DNA of 19,708 bases from Gammaproteobacteria bacterium (GTDB taxonomy: Bacteria > Pseudomonadota > Gammaproteobacteria > Pseudomonadales > Azotimanducaceae): contig DMUF01000119.1 of NCBI GenBank assembly GCA_003476445.1, positions 1-19,708 of the forward strand, given 5' to 3'. Below, piece after piece: positions 14,126-19,708 of the stretch (position 1 is the first letter of the stretch; each line of letters begins with the position of its first letter). Both the position numbers and the translations under genes were made by a program. The notes below the pieces were generated by a model. The model did no database searches and was not told the origin of the DNA. It saw nothing but the letters and a program-made list of their open reading frames with translations.

Positions 14126-15418
14126 TCAAACGTCAAAATCGATCCACAATTCCAGCGGCGAGCGGAATCCGCCTGAGTCAATCGACGGCGACGAGATACC
14201 GGGGTGATCCTTATCCCGCGGGCGCGGGTTGGGGATGAGGTTTGCCAGATGCGCACAGGCGATCACGGCCTCTTGTCGCGCCATCGCATAGCCCATGCAA
14301 AAATGCTGCCCCATGCCGAAACCCAGGTGCCCGGGCTTGCCGTCCTTATAGCGACCAGAACGATTCTCGCGGCCCATGTGCAGATCATCGCGATGAATGT
14401 CGAAGACATCCGGATTCTTGAAGACCCGTTCGTCCCGATTGCCCGCACCAAGATAGACGACAACAGACGCCCCCTTCGGGATCACCTCGTCGTACAGCTC
14501 GATTTCCTTGGTAGCGCGCCGGAACTGGGTGTGCACCACCGGGTCGTAGCGCATCATCTCGGTAAACACGTTCGACCACAGCGACGGATCGGCTTTCACG
14601 TCGGCGTATTGGTCTGGGCGCGTGTAGAGCATGTGGTACCACATGTTAGCGATCGCTTTGTCGGTGGTATCGCCACCCGCGGCGAGCAGCAGAGCGACGA
14701 AGCCCTTGATCTCTTCCACCGACATGCGCGTGCCGTCGAGTTCGGCACCGATAATGCGTGACAGGAGATCCTCGCCGGGACGCGCTGTGCGTTCCGCAAT
14801 GATGGGGTCCAGGTATTCCCACATCTCGTTGCGAGCCGCGAGACCGCGGGCGAGGTGCTCGCCACCAAACCCGAGACCGGCGATCAGCGCCTGATACCAG
14901 CCGACGAAACGATCTTCATCCTCACGCGGCAGTCCGAGCATGTTCGAGATGACACGAATCGGCAGCTGGCTCGAGAACTGGCGCACCAGCTCGACCGTGC
15001 CATCGCCGCGGAAACGCTCGATGACCTCGCGCGCGATCATGTCGATAAGCGGCAGAAAATCTTCGAGCTTCTGCCCGACGAATTGTCCCGCGATGACGTT
15101 GCGCATCCAGCGGTGCCGGTCACCCACACCGTACTCGAGAATGTTCGGACCGAAGACGTGCCGGGAACCGAAGCGGTAGGAGCCCTTTTCGTCATACACC
15201 CCACGGGTATACGCCTCAGAGCTCTGGAACACCGCGTCTACATCCCAGTAGCGGGTAATAGCCCAGCGGTTATGGAAACGATCGTGATACACCGGGTGAT
15301 GGTCGCGCAGGCGCTTGTACAGCGCGAATGGGTCTTGCTGGAACGCGGGCGAATCAAACTCGCGCGGGTCGATCTGGTTGCTCAGCATGGTTCTGATGCG
15401 GTCTTCAGCTTCGGCCAT
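14126..15418 (-). CDS. Cytochrome P450 (class I, bacterial)
   Basis: This 430-residue soluble P450 monooxygenase shows all hallmarks. The I-helix oxygen-binding motif AAGGDTT is at residues 246-252, the K-helix Glu287-x2-Arg290 is in FTEMMRYDP, and the heme-binding loop GFGMGQHFCMG has Cys374 as the iron ligand. No N-terminal anchor is present. The ATG at 15418 is chosen because AGGGGGA lies upstream; the longer frame to 15547 would run through the promoter region and adds non-family sequence. Class I P450s in this form hydroxylate terpenoids, steroids, fatty acids or alkyl side chains. It pairs with the ferredoxin that follows and is divergent from a quinoprotein dehydrogenase, so a hydroxylate-then-oxidise sequence is possible (inference). 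Confidence 0.95.
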   Translation of the reverse strand: MAEAEDRIRTMLSNQIDPREFDSPAFQQDPFALYKRLRDHHPVYHDRFHNRWAITRYWDVDAVFQSSEAYTRGVYDEKGSYRFGSRHVFGPNILEYGVGDRHRWMRNVIAGQFVGQKLEDFLPLIDMIAREVIERFRGDGTVELVRQFSSQLPIRVISNMLGLPREDEDRFVGWYQALIAGLGFGGEHLARGLAARNEMWEYLDPIIAERTARPGEDLLSRIIGAELDGTRMSVEEIKGFVALLLAAGGDTTDKAIANMWYHMLYTRPDQYADVKADPSLWSNVFTEMMRYDPVVHTQFRRATKEIELYDEVIPKGASVVVYLGAGNRDERVFKNPDVFDIHRDDLHMGRENRSGRYKDGKPGHLGFGMGQHFCMGYAMARQEAVIACAHLANLIPNPRPRDKDHPGISSPSIDSGGFRSPLELWIDFDV

Positions 15419-15492
15419 AACTATCCCCCTGTGGCTGCCTTCACGCATGACTTTGAACCGATGGTAGCGTACCCTTCGGGACAGGTAAATCG

Positions 15493-15517
15493 ACGCGTAA
15501 GCAGGGGGCTTACACGT
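15493..15517. promoter_or_regulatory. 25-base palindrome in divergent promoter, likely operator
   Basis: The arms ACGCGTAAGC and GCTTACACGT around AGGGG match in 9 of 10 positions. It lies 75 bases upstream of the P450 ATG and 36 upstream of the quinoprotein ATG, so one regulator bound here could control both units. Size and symmetry fit a TetR-family operator, and the TetR gene starting at 18114 is a candidate partner (inference). Confidence 0.55.
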
Positions 15518-15552
15518 TGAGACAAGGGTGGCAGCAGGGGGAGGCAACCACC

Positions 15553-17562
15553 ATGCACAAACATCGCGCCGTGTTCTCGTCGCGGAAGCCGCGTCAACTC
15601 ATCACCACACTGTGCATCAGCGCGGTGCTCTTGTTCGCCAGCAGCGTGCGTGCGGCAGAGGCCAGCGCGGACGGGGAAGGCGCAGCGAACGCCGCAACGT
15701 CAGCAGCGACCACCGCGGACTCCGCGGGCGCAACGCTCTTCGCTAACGCATGCGGCAGCTGTCATCTCGGCCAGGTTGCAAAGGCGCCGCATCTAACCAT
15801 GCTCCAGATCATGTCACCCGACTCGATTCTGGCGGCCATGGAAACCGGCGTGATGCAGCAACAATCGGCCTCACTGAAATCTGCAGAACGTCGCGCTATT
15901 GCGCAGTACTTGTCCGGCGCTGCGCCTGCCGAAGCCGGGGCGGGGCAACGTCAGCAGGTGTCGCCGTTGGCACACTGCGCGGCCGGCAGTGCGCCTGCAT
16001 TCGATCGCGCTCAGCCACCGCTCGCCAGCGGCTGGGGCATCGATCCCGGCAACCAGCGGCAGATCTCATCCGAAGCCGCGGGATTATCCGCAGCAGATCT
16101 TGCCGACCTCGAGCTGAAGTGGGTGTTCGCCTTCCCAGACGCAATCCGCGTACGTTCGGCACCCGCGCTCGCGGGCGGATGGCTTTACGTGGGCGCACAC
16201 AATGGCGACGTCTACGCGCTCGACCCTGCCCGGGGCTGTGTGATCTGGACCTTCAAGGCATCTGCTGAAGTGCGTACCGGCATCGTCATATCCGGCTGGG
16301 CAGCGGGCGATCAGAACGCGCGCCCCCTCGCTTTCTTCGGCGACCTTGTGGGCAATGTCTACGCCATTGATGCTGTTACCGGAGCATCCGTCTGGCGCCA
16401 GAAGGCGCACGAGCACCCGAACGCAACCATCACTGGAACACCCTCGCTGCACGGCGGGCGTCTGTACGCCCCCGTGTCATCACTCGAGGTCGTGCCCGCC
16501 GCCAAGCCGGACTACCCCTGCTGCACCTTCCGCGGCGCGGTCGTTGCTTATGATGCGATATCGGGCGAGCGTCTCTGGCAAACGGACACCATTCCCGAAC
16601 CTGCAGCCCAGCGCGGTCTGAATGCCTCTGGCACACCGCAGTTCGGTCCATCCGGCGCGCCCATCTGGAACAGCCCTGCAATCGACGTTGAGCGCGGCCA
16701 ACTTTACGTCGGCACAGGGGAGAACTATTCCTCACCCGCAACCGGCACAAGTGACGCCATCATGGCCATCGACCTTCAGAACGGAAAGATTCGCTGGGTC
16801 TTTCAAGCCACGCCGGGAGACGCCTGGAACACGGCGTGCGATCAGCCGAACGATGACAACTGTCCCGACGAGGACGGTCCCGATTTCGACTTCGCTGCGG
16901 GCACCATCCTGGCGCGCGGCAGCGACGGGCGGGACTATGTGATTGCCGGACAGAAATCCGGGGTCGTTCACGGAATCGATCCCGATACGGGCGCGCTGCG
17001 CTGGCAGACACGGGCGGGCCGCGGCGGTATCCAGGGCGGTGTGCATTTTGGTATGGCTGTCAGCGGTAGCCGCGTCATCGTGCCCATCAATGACCAGCCG
17101 GATGGACGCACTTATCCGCACCCCGCAGAGCCCGGTATCCACGCGGTAGATATCGCGACCGGCGCCATCCTCTGGCGCCACGTGCTCCACGGCGAGACCT
17201 GCGGCGAGAAGCCCTTTTGCCACGCAGGAATTTCGGCTGCGATCACCACTACACCAGACTTCGTACTTGCTGGCGGCATGGATGGCGTACTGCGCGCCCA
17301 CTCGATAAGTGACGGGAAGCTGCTCTGGTCCTACGCAACTGCTCGCACGTTCGACGCACCCGGCGGCGTTGCGGCACAGGGGGGCTCGTTTGGGGGCGCA
17401 GCAGCGCCGCTCATCGCCAACGGCATGATCTTTGCGAGTTCGGGCTATGGCATCTATCAGCACATGCCCGGCAACGTGCTGCTCGCGTTTGGCAAACGGG
17501 CAACTGCCACAAGCTACAACAAGCCCGCAGATCAGACCCCTACGGTCACTTCGGTACAGTAG
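15553..17562 (+). CDS. PQQ quinohemoprotein dehydrogenase with N-terminal cytochrome c
   Basis: This 669-residue protein is a periplasmic quinohemoprotein similar to polyvinyl-alcohol dehydrogenase-type enzymes. It has a signal peptide (basic start, hydrophobic LITTLCISAVLLFASSVRA, cleavage near residue 35). A cytochrome c domain carries Cys67-x2-Cys70-His71, with Met101 in ETGVMQQQ the likely sixth ligand. From about residue 185 there is a beta-propeller of PQQ repeats (for example GGWLYVGAHNGDVYALD, LVGNVYAIDAVTGASVW, VHGIDPDTGALRWQT). The vicinal Cys323-Cys324 in DYPCCTF is a known feature of PQQ dehydrogenases. The ATG follows GGGGGAGG. The heme domain is N-terminal rather than C-terminal as in quinohemoprotein alcohol dehydrogenases. 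It should oxidise an alcohol and pass electrons to the respiratory chain. Confidence 0.92.
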   Translation: MHKHRAVFSSRKPRQLITTLCISAVLLFASSVRAAEASADGEGAANAATSAATTADSAGATLFANACGSCHLGQVAKAPHLTMLQIMSPDSILAAMETGVMQQQSASLKSAERRAIAQYLSGAAPAEAGAGQRQQVSPLAHCAAGSAPAFDRAQPPLASGWGIDPGNQRQISSEAAGLSAADLADLELKWVFAFPDAIRVRSAPALAGGWLYVGAHNGDVYALDPARGCVIWTFKASAEVRTGIVISGWAAGDQNARPLAFFGDLVGNVYAIDAVTGASVWRQKAHEHPNATITGTPSLHGGRLYAPVSSLEVVPAAKPDYPCCTFRGAVVAYDAISGERLWQTDTIPEPAAQRGLNASGTPQFGPSGAPIWNSPAIDVERGQLYVGTGENYSSPATGTSDAIMAIDLQNGKIRWVFQATPGDAWNTACDQPNDDNCPDEDGPDFDFAAGTILARGSDGRDYVIAGQKSGVVHGIDPDTGALRWQTRAGRGGIQGGVHFGMAVSGSRVIVPINDQPDGRTYPHPAEPGIHAVDIATGAILWRHVLHGETCGEKPFCHAGISAAITTTPDFVLAGGMDGVLRAHSISDGKLLWSYATARTFDAPGGVAAQGGSFGGAAAPLIANGMIFASSGYGIYQHMPGNVLLAFGKRATATSYNKPADQTPTVTSVQ

Positions 17563-17581
17563 TCATCAGAGGACACACATC

Positions 17582-17983
17582 ATGACCACACTGCTCGCCC
17601 GTCTGCGCGTACATCCGGGCAAGGAAGCCGATTTCGAACGCACCGTTCGCCCGCTATGGGCCGCGACGCACCAGCTCGAGCCCGCCTGCCGCCGCTACGA
17701 ATACTGGCGCGGTCAGGAGCCCGGCGTTTACTACTGCCTGCTCTCGTTCGACGACTTCGTTGGCTTCATGACCCATCAGACCAGTCCGCACCATGAGGCG
17801 CCCGATTTCCCGGCTCTGCTTGCGGAGATCAATCTCGAATACCTCGATCCGGTCGGTGGTGCGAGTGATCTTGCCCCCACCAATCCGCAGCCGATGCCCG
17901 AGGGGGCGTCGGAACTGATGCAGACCTACGCACGCAATCACGCGTTCGCACTGCCGGACTGGTGGAACCGGATGCGGGGCTAA
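17582..17983 (+). CDS. ABM-fold (putative quinol monooxygenase) protein
   Basis: This 133-residue protein looks like a second ABM-family member. The start MTTLLARLRVHPGKEADFERTVRPLW and the strand RRYEYWRGQEPGVYYCLLSFDDFVGFMTHQTSPHHE follow the family scheme of strand, helix, strand, helix with histidines. The C-terminal half, with PQPMPEGASELMQTYARNHAF and DWWNRMRG, is unusual for ABM proteins and may add a lid or partner surface. AGAGGA lies before the ATG. It starts 19 bases after the quinoprotein stop, so the two are co-transcribed. It shows no obvious close relation to the minus-strand ABM protein of the Rieske operon. Its reaction is unknown. Confidence 0.78.
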   Translation: MTTLLARLRVHPGKEADFERTVRPLWAATHQLEPACRRYEYWRGQEPGVYYCLLSFDDFVGFMTHQTSPHHEAPDFPALLAEINLEYLDPVGGASDLAPTNPQPMPEGASELMQTYARNHAFALPDWWNRMRG

Positions 17984-18050
17984 CCCCTGCATAACACCGC
18001 GCCGACGTGGATTCTTTCCTGCGGCACCGTCAGAATTAATCGAATGTCCC

Positions 18051-18074
18051 GACTCCTGGTGACAGCCAGGGGTC
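18051..18074 (+). promoter_or_regulatory. Inverted repeat upstream of the TetR-type gene
   Basis: GACTCCTGG and CCAGGGGTC flank the six bases TGACAG; they match at eight of nine positions as DNA and at all nine as RNA with a U-G pair. It lies in the 130-base gap between the ABM stop and the regulator, about 40 bases before the start. It could be the terminator of the quinoprotein unit or the regulator's own operator. Confidence 0.4.
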
Positions 18075-18113
18075 TGCCAACAGCATCCGGACACGGTTCT
18101 GAACAGACGGAGA

Positions 18114-18920
18114 ATGACAGTGCCCCGGGCCCGGAAAAAATCAGCACCAAAACTCGAAGCAGGAGCGCCCGCCAAGAGCCGTTCTTCAGCCCGCGCCAAA
18201 GCCGGCACAGCCAAAGCACCGGCGCGTAAGCGAGCCGGGGCTGCAGCGGGACGCTCAGGAAACAAAGGCACCGCAACCAGCGCCAGCGACGCGCCTCGTC
18301 GCACGCGAAGTGCGGCAACGCGGGAAGAGATCATCCAGGCCACGATCACCTGCTTTGTACAGATCGGGTACGCACGCACCACAACGACGGAAATCGCCAA
18401 GGTTGCAGGCTATACACGGGGCGCGGTTCAGCACTACTTCCCCACCACCGAGCATGTGCTGAAGGCGTCAGTGAACTACCTCACCAAGTCCTGGCTCGAC
18501 AGCTATATGACCGCAGCGCGCGAAGCCCCGCCCGGCGTGGACTTCATCGATTACGCCGTCGACACACTCTGGCGTTTCGTGAACGACCGGTTGTTCGTGG
18601 CATGGCAGGAACTCGTTTCTGCATCACGCACGGACAAGACACTGCGACGCATCATTCTTCCCGCCGCGACGAAGTTTGAGCGGCTGCGCCGGGACATGGC
18701 GGGCAGTAACTTTCCCGATTTTGCGCATGTAGGCAGAGACAAGTTCGATCGCAACCGCGACACGCTGCGCTTCGTACTCGAGGGAATTACCAGCACGATC
18801 CTCACCTACGAGCGGGAAGAACGCGTCGCAGCGCAGCTTGACTGGCTGAAAGAGTGGTTCCACTCCAGCTGGCAGCACGAACTCAGCACCAACCAGGTCG
18901 ATCGACGCGGCTCCGTCTGA
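18114..18920 (+). CDS. TetR/AcrR-type regulator with basic N-terminal tail
   Basis: This 268-residue protein is a TetR-family DNA-binding regulator. The helix-turn-helix domain spans about residues 69-118: TREEIIQATITCFVQIGYA, TTTTEIAKVAGYTRGAVQHYF, PTTEHVLKAS. The C-terminal part, about 140 residues, is helical and would bind an unknown ligand. Before the domain lies a tail of about 60 residues rich in Ala, Lys, Arg and Ser, of low complexity. The ATG at 18114 is only one base after GGAG; an in-frame GTG at 18120 has better spacing and would remove only two residues. It lies downstream of the quinoprotein unit and convergent with the 7Fe ferredoxin. Control of the P450/quinoprotein operons is inferred. 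Confidence 0.88.
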   Translation: MTVPRARKKSAPKLEAGAPAKSRSSARAKAGTAKAPARKRAGAAAGRSGNKGTATSASDAPRRTRSAATREEIIQATITCFVQIGYARTTTTEIAKVAGYTRGAVQHYFPTTEHVLKASVNYLTKSWLDSYMTAAREAPPGVDFIDYAVDTLWRFVNDRLFVAWQELVSASRTDKTLRRIILPAATKFERLRRDMAGSNFPDFAHVGRDKFDRNRDTLRFVLEGITSTILTYEREERVAAQLDWLKEWFHSSWQHELSTNQVDRRGSV

Positions 18921-18933
18921 GCTCCAACCTCGC

Positions 18934-19221
18934 TTAGCGCTTGCGAACGAGCTCGTCCACGCGTGCGCGAGCGGCATCGCGATCATTGAAATACAGCGCA
19001 TTGACCTCCGTGAAGACGCGCTGATCCGAGGGCACCTCGCGATCGGCGTAGATCGCAGCAACCGGGCAGGCCTCGACACAGACATTGCAGTCGATGCATT
19101 CGTCCGGATTGATGTAACACATGCGGTCTTCTTCGACATGATAGATGCAGTCGACCGGACAGACCTCAATGCACGAGAGATCTTTCACGTCGACACAAGC
19201 CGAAGTAATCACGAATGTCAT
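18934..19221 (-). CDS. 7Fe ferredoxin ([3Fe-4S][4Fe-4S])
   Basis: This 95-residue protein is a bacterial 7Fe ferredoxin like Azotobacter FdI. Cys9, Cys17, Cys21 and Cys25 come first (CVDVKDLSCIEVCPVDC), then Cys42, Cys45, Cys48 and Cys52 (CIDCNVCVEACP), followed by the usual VPSDQRVFTEVNALYF segment. The position of the second Cys in the first motif of FdI is Val11 here, consistent with the 3Fe site. An extra Cys35 lies between the two motifs. The ATG at 19221 follows AGGGGA and starts just before the first motif; the longer frame to 19284 is rejected. It is divergent from the second P450, and is convergent with the regulator across a 13-base gap. It may serve that P450 or the Rieske system. 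Confidence 0.93.
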   Translation of the reverse strand: MTFVITSACVDVKDLSCIEVCPVDCIYHVEEDRMCYINPDECIDCNVCVEACPVAAIYADREVPSDQRVFTEVNALYFNDRDAARARVDELVRKR

Positions 19222-19251
19222 GCTGCCCGTCCCCTGCTGTCCTGCGCCGCA

Positions 19252-19273
19252 CCCGAGCTTATCGATGCTCGGG
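19252..19273. other. Inverted repeat upstream of the 7Fe ferredoxin
   Basis: CCCGAGC (19252-19258) and GCTCGGG (19267-19273) are perfect seven-base arms with an eight-base spacer. They lie 31 to 52 bases upstream of the ferredoxin ATG, where they could form a leader hairpin or an operator. Confidence 0.35.
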
Positions 19274-19303
19274 AACGTGACCAATTACACTGACCGCCCA
19301 GAT

Positions 19304-19323
19304 TAAAGTCAACCTTGACTGTA
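19304..19323. promoter_or_regulatory. 20-base palindrome between ferredoxin and P450, likely operator
   Basis: AGTCAA and TTGACT are perfect arms with the spacer CC. Beyond one mismatched base on each side the flanks TA and TA match again, giving 16 of 18 arm positions symmetric. The TTGACT half also resembles a -35 box for the P450. The site is about 83 bases upstream of the ferredoxin start and 134 upstream of the P450 start, in a 235-base divergent region. Confidence 0.5.
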
Positions 19324-19418
19324 GGCGTTTTGCCTTTGCCGCAGCTTGGTTTCGGGTGCTAGACTCTCGGCTCTTCACGGCACTTCGCGCATTACCGCCG
19401 CACACAAACCGCTATCCA

Positions 19419-19438
19419 AAACTGCCGCAGTTTACTGC
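19419..19438 (+). promoter_or_regulatory. Overlapping mutually exclusive hairpins in the P450 leader
   Basis: AAACTG-CCG-CAGTTT (19419-19433) and GCAGT-TT-ACTGC (19427-19438) are both perfect inverted repeats and share seven bases, so only one can form at a time. They end six bases before the ribosome-binding site AAGGAGA (19444-19450). The stems are short; the role, if any, is unknown. Confidence 0.3.
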
Positions 19439-19456
19439 TGCACAAGGAGATACACG

Positions 19457-19708
19457 ATGAACACCACCGCATTCGCCGACGTGTTGAATCGCGCAGTGGG
19501 TCTCGATGCCACACTGGCTGACGAGCAGGCGGGCGCGCGACGCGACTTCCCCCTCATGCCCTACGGCCAAGCGTGTGATATGGGGCATGCCGCGGACGGC
19601 ACCCCTCTCATCGACCCCCGGCTCTTTGACAGCCTTGAATTCTTCCGCAACCCGTACCCGTACTACCGGATAATGCGGGATCACTATCCCGTTTACCATG
19701 ACAAGCTG
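19457..19708 (+). CDS. Cytochrome P450, N-terminal part (cut by window edge)
   Basis: An open frame of 84 codons starts with ATG at 19457 after AAGGAGA and runs off the end of the window. Its last part, IDPRLFDS and then PYPYYRIMRDHYPVYHDKL, closely matches the start of the complete P450 at 14126-15418 (IDPREFDS, LYKRLRDHHPVYHDRF), so this is the N-terminus of a second, paralogous soluble P450. It has about 30 more residues before the shared block than the first one. The heme loop lies outside the window and its integrity cannot be judged. It is divergent from the 7Fe ferredoxin, a possible electron donor. Confidence 0.85.
   Translation, partial: MNTTAFADVLNRAVGLDATLADEQAGARRDFPLMPYGQACDMGHAADGTPLIDPRLFDSLEFFRNPYPYYRIMRDHYPVYHDKL

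Noticed and set aside
15419..15547. Longer P450 N-terminus beginning at 15547
   Set aside because: It would cover the divergent promoter and the palindrome, while the ATG at 15418 has a clear ribosome-binding site and starts the family-like sequence.
1..19708. Mobile elements, prophage genes, CRISPR arrays or toxin-antitoxin pairs
   Set aside because: No transposase or integrase, no spaced repeat array, and no toxin-like small gene pairs were seen on either strand.

Overview
The window is G+C-rich, densely coded bacterial DNA carrying 23 protein-coding genes. Twenty-two are complete and one runs off the right edge. The outer-membrane TonB-dependent receptor, the periplasmic PQQ/heme c dehydrogenase and the gene style point to a Gram-negative member of the Pseudomonadota. 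A gammaproteobacterium or a sphingomonad-like organism fits best, but the sequence does not fix the lineage. I see no rRNA, tRNA, insertion sequence, phage gene or CRISPR array. No stretch longer than 300 bases lacks a gene.

Layout. (A) 76-2815, plus strand: two short-chain dehydrogenases/reductases (SDRs), a SnoaL-like protein and a nitroreductase, with an intercistronic hairpin before the last. (B) 5628-2897, minus strand: a Nif11-like small protein, the alpha subunit of a Rieske oxygenase, a Rieske ferredoxin, a group II truncated globin and an antibiotic-biosynthesis-monooxygenase (ABM)-fold protein. The first two overlap by ATGA. (C) 5867-9071, plus strand: a VOC protein and a TonB-dependent receptor, divergent from B; a strong hairpin closes this unit at 9088-9116. 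(D) 10816-9133, minus strand: two overlapping paralogous SDRs. (E) 11089-13915, plus strand: an aldo/keto reductase, an SDR and a two-module VOC-like protein. (F) 15418-13922, minus strand: a cytochrome P450 and its three-cysteine ferredoxin. (G) 15553-17983, plus strand: a quinohemoprotein dehydrogenase and a second ABM-fold protein, divergent from F. (H) a TetR-type regulator with a basic tail, a 7Fe ferredoxin on the minus strand, and divergent from it the start of a second P450.

Taken together this looks like a catabolic island for a hydrophobic, probably cyclic or terpenoid/steroid-like compound (inference). The receptor would import it, the P450s and the Rieske oxygenase would hydroxylate it, five SDRs, the aldo/keto reductase and the quinoprotein would interconvert alcohols and ketones, and the SnoaL, VOC, ABM and nitroreductase proteins would carry out later or protective steps. 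No dedicated electron-transfer reductase for the Rieske system or the P450s is present. No beta-oxidation or ring-cleavage gene is recognisable.

The least expected element is the Nif11-like protein translationally coupled to the Rieske oxygenase, in an operon that also carries a truncated globin. Most divergent promoter regions hold a distinct near-perfect palindrome that could be an operator.
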